Source: Maratus speciosus (taxonomy: Eukaryota; Arthropoda; Arachnida; Araneae; Salticidae). From it: a DNA stretch of 64,000 nt. The translations under genes were made by a program, and so were the position numbers. Below the pieces are notes generated by a model. It ran no database searches. It was not told the DNA's origin and was given only the letters and a program-made list of their open reading frames with translations. Below are positions 1 through 11,889 of the stretch, in pieces (the first letter of the stretch is position 1; each line of letters opens with the position of its first letter). The stretch covers positions 595,955,581 through 596,019,580 of the forward strand of contig OZ010789.1 of assembly GCA_963932465.1 (NCBI GenBank), in the 5' to 3' direction.

Positions 1-451
1 TCACCTTCAACGAACATACTAATTCGGATTGCTAAAATGTGTAAATTAAAACTTAGAAACAGTAAAAATAGGTTTATTCGACTCTTTCGACTCTACCAGA
101 CTCATTTTCTAAACAAATAAATAATTTTAAAATTGAACAGTCTATGAAACGCCATCTTCCAGTTTTTCACGTACACTTTCATATTATGCACGTTATTTAT
201 TTTACTAAGCATTTGGAAATGGTGTTGTTTTTGGTTGAGGATGGGGCCAAATGATGCTCGCATTTTATTTTTTTTTACGAAATTCAACAATGTTCTTTAG
301 TTTTAGAATAATTTTTATTTGAATAGGTAATAGAAAGGCATAAAATCGTTAAAAATTGAAAAAGTTACAAAATATGTAGGCGCAAATTATCAGATATGGA
401 AAAATCCAAAGACAAAGAGGGATGCCGAAATGAAAATCGTCTTGCAAAGCA

Positions 452-531
452 AAAATCGATGTCTTCAACTGATTAAGTAGCTAATGAAAATCGATGTCTT
501 CAACTGATTATGTAGCCCATGAAAATCGATT
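452..531. repeat. 35-bp tandem repeat, about 2.3 copies
   Basis: The string AAAATCGATGTCTTCAACTG begins at 452 and again at 487, and a third truncated start AAAATCGAT lies at 522. This gives a 35-bp period. Copies differ at a few positions. It is a local minisatellite with no evident function. Confidence 0.8.
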
Positions 532-1326
532 ACAGAATAAAAGACGAACGCGAAAAAGAAAACAATCTAATGTTTAATCGATTGATAGTAAAAGGTCATA
601 TCTCGAGGGGATCCAATCCACTAGCCACGGCGTTTTACAATCGGTCGATTCTAACCGCGAAAAATTTAGCTCAACGTAGATAATTTATCGCAATCTGTGA
701 ATGATTCGGTGGAACTGCTTTGATTTGTAAACTGTTTTTCTTCTCGAAACGGAACTTTCAGAGTTTATCGATGAAGGTTTTGGTCGTTTGAAGTTTGATC
801 TTTGAGATCTGCTGTTGAAGAGGATGCGACGATTTGGTGGACGAAATAAATTCCAAATGGTCGTTGTAATCTATTAAATTACAATTTTTCCTTACATTAC
901 TTGGATTTTGAGAATTACTCAGCAGTGTATGAAATACCATTCATTAGAGCAGATGGATCAGAGAAATGCTAAATTGGTGTGGCTAACAGGAAATTTAAGT
1001 ATAGAAAAAAGGAACATGTAGCTGATATTAAACATAATAGGAAAACCAACAGCCGCACAGCAAGATTGTATCAAGAAAAAAACCATCCAAATAAATTTTA
1101 CTAAAAGTAAGATAATTTTTCCCTCCAGCCAATACTATCCATCCATTTTAAGAGAAAGCGTAAAGATTATAACACACAAGAATTAAATATGTAAAGATTC
1201 AACATCATTTAATTAAACAAAATTATGGCTCGAGCTACTCAATGGTTACAAAAATAAAAATAATCATATAAATAAAATAAAAAGTAATACACAAATACAA
1301 ACATTTACAACGAATAAAAACATTGC

Positions 1327-1330
<4 letters not shown>

Positions 1331-1363
<33 letters not shown>
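1331..1363. repeat. Poly-T tract (33 T)
   Basis: This is an uninterrupted run of T. On the opposite strand it is a poly-A, so it could be the tail of a retroposed copy, but I see no recognisable body next to it. Confidence 0.85.
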
Positions 1364-1364
<1 letters not shown>

Positions 1365-2379
1365 TAATTTGTTTGAAAACTGATTGGAAATCTCAAATAT
1401 TTTAAACTTTATTCAGATTACAATGGTCAACAAATTTAAACTTTTCTCTTTTACAGATCGAAAGTAGTAGTTTCTTATGTGTTTTCTTGCGCTGATTCCG
1501 AATCTGGTTTTAGAGTTACTCAGCAGGTCTTGTTATTGAAAAAATTTCATATTTCGATTTATGCAAATGTATGAAATTTTATACAGTTATATGGAAATTT
1601 CTAGCATAAAGAATTATGAAGCAGGTTCTTTTGTTTTATGTTATGTTTACTGTCTAGTAGGGGTGGTTATTATTTCCGAAGTTTTGAAATTTATTACTCC
1701 CACCCTCTAAATTTGTTACATTATATCTAAAAACAGTTCTTATAAAATTTAATCAGTAACAAATAATATTTATAGGTAGCTGAATGAAGCATAAGTTTAT
1801 TAACTTGTGGTCATTTTGTTGTTTTCTTCACGTTTTACATAAAAAAATATCACTTATCCCAAACGAATATTAATAAAATTATTTTAATATATTAAAAGTC
1901 ATTTATCTACACTTAAAATCCACAAAAATAATTTCATTTATAAATGTTAAGTTAATTGTCTAAAGATAATTTCATTGATATAAAGATGATAAATGTCTGT
2001 CACACTCATGGATGGCAGCACCAGCAAGACAGATTCCAATAAAAATTATTATTTTATTTTTTCCTGATTGTTTTGCTGTATGAACTAAACTAAATGCTAA
2101 TACTAATAAATTTGTTAAATAAATTTTACTTTTTAAATTGTACTATTTTACTGTGAGTTTTAAACGTTTGTCGCGTTCTCTAAGTTATAGCCGCAATATT
2201 ATTATTTTCTCTTATCAATAGAAGCAATTCATTCAGTTATTTGTATTCTTATTTAACTGCAACTGCTACCATCTTATTTTTGAATTTTCTTTGTGCTTCA
2301 TCTGTTTTTCGATGAATATTTTATTTATTTGATTAATCAATGATTTTAAATTAAGTTTTTTATTAAAAATTGAATAAAA

Positions 2380-3060
2380 TGGCGGTACAAGATCTAATAA
2401 ATAGAAGAAAAATGCCCTGTTAAACTGATGGCATTGAGCTCATAGGTTATTAACACTAATTGTATATTATTCTCTCATTTATGTCTATTATTCATGAAAT
2501 CGAAATCACTCCTTTTGAGCAAAACGGTAAATAATAAATGAAGGGCATTATCAAAATAAACCGGTACACCAAATTTGAACCTAACCATCAATATCCAAAT
2601 CTAATCAGAGAAACGCCTTATCAGAATCAACCTATGTACAAAGTTTGAAGCAAATCGGATAATTCTGCTTGAAAAACACATTTATCTAAATTAAAGGGTA
2701 TTAGCCCCCGATCCCCCCTTTTATACTTAACCAATGAACCCCAAAACTAATCAGGAAAGCGCCTTATCAGAATGAACCTATTTATAATATTCGAAGCAAA
2801 TCGGATAATTTTGCATGAAAAACCCATCTATCTAAATTAAGGAAGGGGGAACTATCCCCGTTACTCTTTTTATAATTAACCAATGAATCCCCAAAATAAT
2901 CAGGGAAATACCTTATCAAAATGAAATTATTTACAAAATTTGAAGCAATTGGATATTTCTATCAAGAGTTATCGCATTAGGTACATACATAAATACATAC
3001 ATATGTACATACAGAACTTGCTGGCACATTATATCACAGGTGTTTGATAGCCTGTGAGTT
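2380..3060. repeat. Dispersed repeat built from ~145-bp units, copy 1
   Basis: Units carry a core around CGCCTTATCAGAAT, then a run like AATTTGAAGCAAATCGGAT, then a stretch such as CTAAATTAAGGGGG. Core anchors lie at about 2614, 2760 and 2909, spacing 146-149 bp, with a truncated unit before them. The block opens with GTTAAACTGATGGCATTGAG and ends in GTACATACA-type simple sequence. The same opening, units and ending recur at 5130-5930 in the same orientation, so this is one interspersed family with an internal tandem structure. No coding capacity was seen. Confidence 0.8.
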
Positions 3061-3189
3061 AAAAACAATGTATCTTATTGATAATCTAATTACTATTATA
3101 AATGGCAATAATTTCCCTGCAATATGCATGTCAGTGGGATTTTCCTTTTACCACCATAATGACTTAAAAGCTACAGTGTGAGAAGCATC

Positions 3190-4020
3190 TACGGTCATAA
3201 GAGCAGAAGTATCAAAATTTGGGGAGAAGGCCAGAATTCCTATGTGGGATCTCCAGTACCGTCAGAAAAAAAAAAAAAATCGACGTATTATTTAAAGAAG
3301 AAAAACTGTTAAAAATGAACAAAGGATGGCAAATTGCGTAATCAGATAGCTTAAGAGCATCCATTTTTTTCAAATTAGATAACTTTTTTTTTATGTCTAT
3401 GGAGTTTTGAAATTTAGCTGATGCCGATGCATTAAAAATAATCAAAACAGCTCAAAATACATATTTATTGCTAGCACAGCGAGAATATTGCAGAAGAGGA
3501 TCAATGACTGCTGTTGACATAAATCTCTTGCGGAAGGAATTGATAAAAAGGAGAAACTTCTGAAGGAAAGACTTGAAAAAATGAAATTTTCATAGGAGAA
3601 AGAAACAGAAGTAGCAGTACTGGAGTCTTCTATAGATAACTTTAAACAAGAACGTGGGAATAAAACTGAAGAGCGCGATCACGAAATGTAACTACTTGAA
3701 GTTACGATATCAGATCCTGGTCCATATATGAGAAGGCGTGCGGATATTATAACCCCAGAATTAGCATCAGCTCCATACAGGACAAAAGTATCACACAAAA
3801 AAGTAGTATTTGAAGTTGCTAACACTGCAAAGAGTTTACGATATGATATTAATGAAGTTAGCCTGAATATCAGAAATAAAAAAAAATGACTACAAATAAT
3901 TGTTCTTCTTATTGTCCATTGGGATGGGAAACTTTTACAATAGAATTAACCGGTAATGTGAAAGTAGACTATCAATCAAATTTTCCGGAAAAAGAGTTTC
4001 CCATATGATCTCAGTTGTTC
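3190..4020 (+). pseudogene. Decayed transposon-associated protein (HWDGKLL-type family)
   Basis: Translating the plus strand in shifting frames gives recognisable blocks in order. They are a segment reading EKARIP near 3225, LADADAL-like near 3415, LLAQREYCRRGSMTAVD near 3465-3520, a block including TPELASAPYRTK near 3755-3785, and IVHWDGKLL near 3913-3940 followed by ELTGNVKVDY in another frame. I recall this block order from uncharacterised multicopy proteins of aphids, Hydra and arachnids, which I take to be transposon-derived; that is memory, not a search. At least five stops or frameshifts separate the blocks, so no product is expected. The longest open piece (about 3693-3884) lacks a start codon. 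Confidence 0.5.
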
Positions 4021-4029
4021 AAAGAATCT

Positions 4030-5125
4030 GTCAAGATGTTCAAAGTAATTAATTAAAAAAAGGTTTCTTTCATGTAGCTCTGATCATTGAAACACTAATT
4101 CTCATTATAAAATTGAATTAAAAATAGTCTACTAAAGTGGTAAATAATCATTCTGATACAGGTATTGCTTTGATCAAAGGATCTACTTTGTTTTTTACTA
4201 TATATGGAACAAATTTTGAGGGTGAGACAGAAGTAAATAAAAGAAAAAAAAATCGGCCATATAAGGACCACCCTACTGCCTAGCCTATTTTTGAAAAACG
4301 TTGCTTTTGCGATTATACTGACATGAGCTCTTAAAACATGGTGTCTAATTTGCATATTTGTCATTTTTCTAATAATGATTCTTGAAATCCAAATATCTGC
4401 CTCGCGAGTACGCTAATTTGTTTCTAAACCAGGTTTTTTGCAATTATTTAAAATCTGGCATAAGTTCTCTTCTATCGCGTCTGCTTTTGTAAATAGTGAA
4501 AATAAAAATTGAAATAGTGAATTATGTGATTAATTATAATGATTAATAGTAAATTATAGTGATTAATTGAAATAGTGCAAAAAGTGAGATTTTAAATTTT
4601 GCCATAAAAAGCCAGAAATCACTTTGTGTGCTATATTGTGATGTACTTCAACCGTAGTTAGGATAGATTCTACTACGTTTTTCAATTATTTTTATTATAT
4701 AAATTGTTGTTTATGTCCATGATAGGAATCTGGCACTTCTCATCCCTTTTGACATTGAGGTACACACCCCTAAAAAGCATCTCATATCAAACTTGTGTCA
4801 ATACCGTTTAAAAGTAGAAATTCATCGTACTTACAAACTACATGTGATATAAAGAAACATATTGCAGATTTGAAATCAGCATAAAAGTCTAGAAAAAAAT
4901 TACGTCAATTTCTGTAGCAACTACTTTAAAGTTCATAGTAATGTAAACCTTACACAATTGAAAAATATGCAAATTAGGCTTAACAACTGACAGATAAACG
5001 TTAAGAATATGCAGAACGTGACATTTATCTGAAACAAATACTCTATCAGTCCTTATCTAGAAAAGGTAATTCAATCTAAAGTTTATTATTTATAAAATAT
5101 GCAAACAAATATAGCACAAATAAAA
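4030..5125. other. A+T-rich DNA, nothing recognised
   Basis: There is no convincing open frame, RNA gene or inverted repeat. The minus-strand open frame at 4095-4364 shows no domain and is interrupted by low-complexity sequence. Confidence 0.5.
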
Positions 5126-5129
5126 AAGA

Positions 5130-5930
5130 AAAGGGCCAGTTAAACTGGTGACATTGAGCGCAAAGGCTATTCACACTAATTGTATATTATGCTCATATTT
5201 CAAATAATAATGCCCCTCGAAAAAAAAATAAGGGGGCGGGTTCCCCACACCCCGTTTCGCCTCTTTATACATAACCAATCAGCCTCCAAATGTCACCGGG
5301 GAAGCGCCTTATCGAAATAAACCGATATTTGTACAAAATTTAAAGGAAATTGGATAGAAAACCCCTTTATCTAAATTAAGGGGGTATTAGCCCCCCCGTT
5401 CCCCTTTTTTATTTTTAACAAATGAACTACCAAATCTAATCAGGAAAGCGCCTTATCAGCATAAACAGGTATAACAAATTTGAAGCAAATCGGATAGGAA
5501 AAAACATTGATCTAAATTAAGGGGGCTATAGCCCATCGCCCCTCCTTTAGATTTAAACAATGAACCTTCAAATGTAATTACGTCAACGCCTTATCAGAAT
5601 TAACCGATATAGCAAATTTGAGTTAAATCTGATAATTCTATAAGAAAATCTCATATATCTAAGTTAAGGAGGGATTAGCTCCTCATTCACCCCTTTATTC
5701 TTAGCTAGTGAACCCTCAAAACGGATCAGGGAAGCGCCTTATTAGAATGAACTTAGAAAAAATTGAAGCAAATCGGATATATCTAGGAAGAGTTATCGCG
5801 TTACGTGCATACGTACATACTTATGTACATACATGCATATATACATACAGAACCGGCGGGCACATTAGCATATATAGGCATATATAGCCACGTCAGGCAT
5901 ATATAACCTGTGAGATAAAAAGCATAAATT
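5130..5930. repeat. Dispersed repeat built from ~145-bp units, copy 2
   Basis: This is the same family and orientation as the block at 2380-3060. It opens with GTTAAACTGGTGACATTGAG and has unit anchors (CGCCTT) at about 5305, 5449, 5587 and 5735, spacing 138-148 bp. It ends with GTACATACA-type sequence followed by CAGAACCGGCGGGCACATTA, which matches CAGAACTTGCTGGCACATTA in copy 1. It has one more unit than copy 1. Confidence 0.8.
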
Positions 5931-6359
5931 TGCATAATTTTAAATATGCATATTTCTCAAAAACTTGAGCGCCTTGATAAAAACGAAGAGCATATTCGGA
6001 ATCAGCGCAAAATTCTGGTTTAGAATCAACTACTTTCAGTTCTCTGAAAAAAAACTTGCTGTGCAGTGTTATTAAATATACAGGGTGATTATAATTAAAG
6101 TTTAAGTTTCAAAACGCTCTAAAAAACGAACCACTGATTAGAATGACGTCAAAATTTAACGGCGTATTATCGAAGAAGTGGGAAAGAACCTGAACCAAGA
6201 GAAAATAGTTCCAAATTTTAGTAACAGATGGCGCTGTAAGTGTCAGAAGATGTAAATTAAAATACCTTGCATCCGCATGACCATTTCAGGTGTTATAAAA
6301 GCATTGGGTAAACGGCGTTTCCTCATTTCGCGTCTCAGATGTTCGCCATGAGTGTCTGA

Positions 6360-7468
6360 ATGAACGACCGCTCTCTGCTTGTAAAGCTTTATTACAAGAA
6401 CGGTGATTCTGCACCAGTAGCTCTGCTGATTCAGGACCCTCAAGGTTATGAAAAAAGGCGTCGGACTGATGACTGTCATGTGTCTGGTGAAAATAATGAA
6501 AAAATTCGAAAATACAGGTTCGTTTGATGTGCAGTCTAGTAGAAGAAGTAAAAGATGTGGTTCGGCGGTAGTTGAAGAAGTGGCCACAGTAGTTCAGGAG
6601 GAGTCGAGTGGTGATGTGCAACCACGCAGCGCACGGAGAATTGTCCGAACATTGGATAGGCCTGTGAGCACAGTGCATAACATTCTACGAAACATCCTGC
6701 AATGCTATCCGTACGAAATTTGTCATGTGCAGGAGTTGTTCCCTTCTGACCTCCCAGCAAGAGAATGTTTTGCTTTGGAATTTCTTGCTCGCATGGAAGT
6801 GGACAATGATTGGCCGTAGAAAATTCTGTGGACAGACGAAGCCCATTTCCATCTGACGGGATATGTCAATACACATAATTGCCGAATATGGGAACAGAAA
6901 ATCCACTTGCAACGAACCAGTACCACTTCATCCGGCAAAGGTCACTGTGTGGTGTGGATTTACGGCATCATTTATCGTAGGGCCATATTTTTTCGAGGAG
7001 ACGGGTGCTTTTGGTCCTGTTACCGTTACCGTCAATGGTCAGCACTATGAGTTTCTTTTGCGTAATGGCGTCATTCGAGCTTTGCAATAGCGTGGATGTA
7101 TGGATAGTATCATTTTTAGGCAAGATGGTGCTCATCTGCACACTGCAAACCGAGTGAAGCAGTTGTTGAGGCGGCATTTTGGAAATGCTAGAATTATCAG
7201 ACGTCATTTCCCTACAACCTGGCCTGACCGAACACCTAATCATAATCCGTGTGATTTCTGGCTGTGGGGTTATCTGAAAGATGTTCTGTTCAGTACTCCA
7301 ATTGCCAACGTAGCTAAATTGAAGACAACCATTGCGCAACACATTCTGAACTTGACCCCGGTGACACTTCGATCGGTTGTGGAACATGCTGTTTTCCGAT
7401 TTAATCTTGTTGCACACAACGGTGGACAGCATACTGCACATAATTTGCGCCAGTCTCGCGAAACTTAA
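6360..7468 (+). pseudogene. Mariner-like transposase, frameshifted and interrupted
   Basis: The enzyme would cut and rejoin its own element ends in the nucleus through a three-acid metal-binding centre. The likely start is the ATG at 6360. Another ATG at 6339 lies upstream, separated by a stop. The N-terminal part reads LYYKNGDSAPVAL, then a frameshift leads to a helix-turn-helix-like region ending near ILRNILQCYPY (about 6690). A TAG at 6817-6819 precedes LWTDEAHFHL, which carries the first catalytic Asp. A further frameshift leads into PLHPAKVTVWCGF. The second Asp lies in FRQDGAHLH and the third in NPCDFWLWG. By my count about 42 residues separate the last two, more than the 34 of classical mariners. 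The gene ends at 7468 with most domains still visible, so this is a full-length but dead copy. Confidence 0.88.
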
Positions 7469-7470
7469 AA

Positions 7471-7686
7471 ACCGATTGGACGGATGCTTTTTATGCGGTT
7501 TTTGGCCTCAGGACAATAAAAAACCAATTAGATGGATGCTTTGTATGCGGTTTTTGGCAACAGGACAATTAAAAACCAATTGAATGGGTGCTTTTTATGT
7601 GGTTTTCGGCCTCAGGACTATTAAAAACCGATTGAATGGATGCTTTTTATGCGGTTTTTGGCCTCAGGACAATTAAAAACCGATTG
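7471..7686. repeat. 52-bp tandem repeat, four copies plus partial, inside mariner
   Basis: Units begin at 7471, 7523, 7575 and 7627 with ACCRATT, and a fifth truncated start lies at 7679. Each contains a variant of GATGCTTTTTATGCGGTTTT and GGCCTCAGGACAAT. The array begins three bases after the transposase stop codon, in its 3' untranslated part. The spacing is exact, so the array expanded as unit duplications within the element. Confidence 0.92.
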
Positions 7687-8009
7687 TCTCCATCCGATGT
7701 GATACGACGTTGCCGTGGTGCATAGACTAACGTAACTAACACTATCACACCTGTACAGTCATGCACACTGAACAGTACAGTTGATTTATCATGTAACTTA
7801 CGCCTTAGACGTTGTTTTACGATTTGTCATTTGTAGTCGAAATTCTGACGCTACAGCGCCATCTGTCGCTAAAATTTGGAATTTTTTTTTGTTCATGTTC
7901 TTTCCCCCTTCTTCCATAATACGCCGTTCAATTTTGACGTCATTCTAATCAGTGGTTCGTTTTTTAGAGCGTTTTGACACTTAATCTTTAATTATAATCA
8001 CCCTGTATG

Positions 8010-8980
8010 TCCGTAAGTATACAGCATTAAAATACGTATATACCGACAACAATAGATTTCTATTTATTAAAAATGATGTTTAAATGCGATATTTTATTAC
8101 AACTGAACAAACAGTATCTTAGACCAAAATTCATAAGGTTTCTCACTATATAAGTATATTTCTATGTTTTTATTAATATTTGTTATAATATGAATTGAAA
8201 TAATTAATTGTATTATTATTCATAACTTCATTGAACATTTTAACAAATATTCTCCCTTTCCTCTAGAAATTAATTATGCGTAAATTCTTCTAAAACTTAA
8301 AAAACTCCTCATAATTAAGGATGATAAATCATTTACGCATTTGTTCTTGTGTAACATATTGTTTTTTCTTCTTTCAGAGAAATTCAATTAAACATGTTCA
8401 AACTATAAATTATAAGTCTTTTGTATAAATGCCAAATTCAGTGGCATCATAAATTAAATATATTTAGTATCGTCACAGCATATGTTTTAGAACATCTGCT
8501 AGAATTTAGTTTTATAATACTTTTTGTCTGTATGCCAAATTTGTGGTTCCATTCATTTAAAATATTTAGTTTAAACAAACTATATGTTACATATTTTAAT
8601 GCAGAATGCAGACTTAGGTATTCTTATTTATGTATGCATCTGATTCTGATTTCTGTATTTAATTGAAACTGAATTAAAATTTGTCCTGTATAAAAGTAAG
8701 AAATACTTTAGAAATGTAATGCACATTAAATGAAAATAAAAACTAAAAAAAATGTGATTGATCGTAATATTTTTATTTAAGGGGACTCGATACCCTCCGA
8801 AGTATATTTTTTACTGATGTACATTTTCTTACTATATACACATATTATTATATGTAATTCATAGAAAAACTGATTTTGACAAGAAAAAGATCGTTTTGTT
8901 GGTAAAAATTGTGAATGTTAATTTTTCTTTTAATTTAAAGATTTATAAAGTTTGTTGTTTTTTGATACATTACTGCGTTA
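8010..8980. other. A+T-rich DNA, nothing recognised
   Basis: The plus-strand open frame at 8421-8666 encodes a hydrophobic low-complexity peptide with no motif and probably arises by chance. No repeats or RNA genes were seen. Confidence 0.5.
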
Positions 8981-8981
8981 A

Positions 8982-9260
8982 CACTAAAACTTCTGCAAAT
9001 ACTTGTCAAATCACTCCAATATTTTATATATCCTCAATGTAGTGTAGTTGGAATGCATTTTACAATATAATGAAAAAAAAAATCGAAACGTTGAAGAAAT
9101 CATGTTTTTTGCTGCGTTTTTGCCTATGTTTGTACACCCCCCCCCCCCATAAACTAATTCATTAATTATAAAATCGATCCCTAATTTTATTAAGCACACT
9201 ATATTGAGGATCCAAATAAATAATGGAGTAATTTGACAGATATCTACAGAACTTTTAGTG
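8982..9260. mobile_element. Miniature inverted-repeat element, ~280 bp
   Basis: The left end (about 8982-9050) reads CACTAAAACTTCTGCAAATA. The reverse complement of the right end reads CACTAAAAGTTCTGTAGATA, and the similarity continues for about 70 bp through TGTCAAAT and CCTCAAT. TTAA lies at 8978-8981 on the left and within two bases of the right end (9263-9266), which hints at a piggyBac-type target, but the offset leaves this unsure. The middle holds a run of 14 C. It has no coding capacity. Confidence 0.65.
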
Positions 9261-10351
9261 TCTTAAACGCAATAATGTTTAAAAAACTGCAAACTCTAAT
9301 TTTTATTAAATTACGAAGAAAATAAAATAACTAGCAAAAGCCTTGCTTTGTTTGGATTCGCGAAGCATTATTTAATAAGATAAATATTTGAAAGTAAAAT
9401 ATTTTTTGTAATTATTTTTGCATTTTTATTGAGAAAAAACGTTATTTTATGTTTTGGCGCATTTAAATTTTAGAAATGTAAATTCAGCCAAACAACTAAA
9501 AATTTCCTCGAATATTTTTATTTACGATATAATGAATTTAACAATTAATTTTATTTGTTTACAATTCTTTTGTTGCCACTTTACAAAAAAAAACATAATA
9601 TAATTCAAGACTCCCTTATCATATATCAGACTTGACAATCCGGGGAAATTCTATGGGTGAAAATGTCCCCGATAATTGTCAACTTAGTAACTGACTTTTT
9701 CTGGAAAGTTACGCCACCTGGCGCATGCTACTGATAATACTCCGGAAAAAAATGTATAGTAAAAAATGAACAATATTGTGTTATTGACATTAATTGTAAA
9801 AAAATATTTTTCGAATTCCACTAAAATAAGTACGTAAAAATTAAATTATTTCGCACAATTATTTTCTGGTTTTCAAAAATGTGAAAACTTTTGAAAATGA
9901 AGATTTAAATGTAAGATGTATTGGTATTTTTTTTATTAAAAAAAGCGTTTGCGGTTTTTTTTTTTTAAATCTTGGCACATTTCGGGCTTTAGAAAGTGAG
10001 ATTTGTTGCCAAATGATACAAACTGTTATGAAAACAAAAATTTATGAACTGTTAGCTTGTTTTACAAGAATTTACATGTGTAAATTTAATTTATAAATAT
10101 TATTAAATTTTTATATACAATTTACATATGTTTGTATATAAAAATAGATAAATTATTCTTTTATATTAAACAAATTGTATAAAAAAAGAAAAATATTGCT
10201 TCTTTATACGAAACAGTGAATAGGATTCCAGAAATTACGTTGCCAAATTTCCTTCTTTCGCCAAGAATTTGAAAAGTACCGATTTTTTATTATATAATGT
10301 AGTATTAGCAAATTTTATGTAATATGTTCTACTGCCAAAGTTAGCTGCGAA

Positions 10352-10408
10352 AAGCGCTAATAATGCGAATAAATAAAATTAGCGCTAAAAGCGCTAATAA
10401 TGCGAAAA
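10352..10408. repeat. 38-bp duplicated motif with internal palindromes
   Basis: AAGCGCTAATAATGCGAA appears twice, about 38 bp apart, with the palindrome AGCGCT repeated three times. It is a small local structure within the 2.3-kb element, and its role is unknown. Confidence 0.6.
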
Positions 10409-11028
10409 GCGTGGAACAATGTGGTATCATTTATACGGTTTGACGCAAAATTAGTCTTGCGCAAAACTACACTTATTGTAATAAGCCAATTGGCTGTAGG
10501 GTTTAATGAAGAATCCCAAACAAAGATTTACAAACACCAAAATCGTAGCATGACAATACTTTATCTTTTGGGAGAAAAGCTAAGGGAATGTATAAATTAA
10601 AATGATTATTAAACTTTTTTACGCTTCCAAATTTTTAAAAGTGTTTGTGGCTTCCGTCCGTTTGTTTGTCTATCTATACGTGTTCTAACTTTCGTAAAAT
10701 ACTTTGATTATCGCAAAATTTACATATGTTATCAAGTTTTACTGTTATTATTATTATTAAGGCTAGTAATTGCTGGATTAGAAGTTAGATAAATTTTAGT
10801 ACATTATGAAGTACATTGAACTTCTATATATCATATACAGACGTACAGAACGTCTCATGTACACAGTAACCCACATAACACATGTGATTTACAATAAGGA
10901 TATTAATTATGCGCCAAACAATGCGCGCCAATATATGCCAATTTGTTTGGACCCGATAATGAAACTTTTCATGGATTAATACATACAAACTTTATATGAA
11001 AAAAAAAAGACAGTTAACCTTGCGTCTA

Positions 11029-11264
11029 CATAGGTGCCAAGTTGCCACTAATCCTCCATAATATGTGGATTAATCTAACCCTGGATTAATGCATTTCGCA
11101 CCAGAATTTTTTTCTTCAGAGCTGAAATTAAATAATTTCGGCATAGAAAACTGGGATTAAATAAATAAAGATTCATCAAATAAATTTTCTGGTTCGAAAT
11201 TTTGTTAAACTGGGTCAAATTAATCCACGCGTTACGGAAGATTAGTGACAACTTGGCACCTCTG
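11029..11264. mobile_element. hAT-like miniature element, 236 bp, nested
   Basis: The left end CATAGGTGCCAAGTTGCCAC pairs with the reverse complement of the right end CAGAGGTGCCAAGTTGTCAC. Similarity extends through ACTAATC and GTGGATTAAT, about 48 bp. CGTCTA flanks both sides (11023-11028 and 11265-11270). If the boundary is shifted by two bases, the shared flank is the 8-bp TGCGTCTA expected of a hAT insertion. No coding sequence. Confidence 0.68.
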
Positions 11265-11889
11265 CGTCTAAAGTATGTTAAGCTGAAATGATCCCCACTT
11301 TTTCAAAAATAAAACAAATCATAAACAAACAAATAAATAAATGAAAGTGTCAATTTAAAAAATTGAAGGAACGACATTAAATTAATACTGTAACCCGAAA
11401 TTAACTGTGAAAAGAAGCAAAACACCAGCAATAAAGTAAATCACATATTTGAAAATATAAAAGAGAAAATATATAACTTTTTCGGGATTTAGATGCCATC
11501 CATTTATTTCAAAAGCTAATGTAATATCACTGACGAATTTGTGGAAAAATATTTTTCTTTCCTGATTATTATTATTTACATAACGGAATTCAGCAATAAA
11601 CTTTTTTTGCTTAACAGAAAAATAAGTCCACGTTATTAAAGAAAATGTCCAGAAAGTATGGAAAATTTTAAATTAACAACTATCATTTGTAAACTACAAA
11701 ATTCAGCATATCGTAAAGAAAATGGGATAACAGATATGAAAAACAAATTAAAAATTATTTCTATTTCTCATGTTAGATGGCGCTGGTAACAGGACAACCA
11801 TGTGGTTTCTGACCACGTGTGCAGCGGACAAAGGAAACTTATCGATTGTCAAGTCTGATATACGATAATGGAGTCTTGATATAATTCTT

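Larger units (their letters stand above)
1..2379. other. A+T-rich DNA without recognisable gene
   Basis: No open frame here has convincing protein features. The short open frames at 102-290 and 758-940 on the minus strand are low-complexity and have no motif I recognise. The only structure is a small tandem repeat near 452 and a 33-base T run at 1331-1363. It is most likely intergenic or intronic DNA. Confidence 0.6.
6081..8005 (+). mobile_element. Mariner-like DNA transposon, 1.9 kb, inactive
   Basis: The ends are inverted repeats of about 165 bp (6081-6248 and 7843-8005) that start CAGGGTGATTATAATTAAAG. The element is flanked on both sides by TA (6079-6080 and 8006-8007), the standard target duplication of the IS630/Tc1/mariner superfamily. 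It holds a single broken transposase gene on the plus strand and a 52-bp tandem array between that gene and the right end. The two ends still match closely, so insertion was not very ancient. Confidence 0.92.
9606..11878. mobile_element. 2.3-kb terminal-inverted-repeat element with 8-bp target duplication
   Basis: The left end CAAGACTCCCTTATCATATA matches the reverse complement of the right end CAAGACTCCATTATCGTATA, and the match continues through TCAGACTTGACAATC, about 36 bp in all. Both sides are flanked by ATATAATT (9598-9605 and 11879-11886). An 8-bp duplication with CA termini fits the hAT, P or Mutator-like groups; I cannot choose. The inside has no transposase I recognise. The open frames at 9881-10096 and 10400-10600 show no domain, so this is a non-autonomous copy. 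A small element at 11029-11264 is nested in it. Confidence 0.72.

Noticed and set aside
6243..7441. Minus-strand open frames across the mariner element
   Set aside because: The plus strand carries the ordered transposase motifs; the minus-strand frames are antisense.
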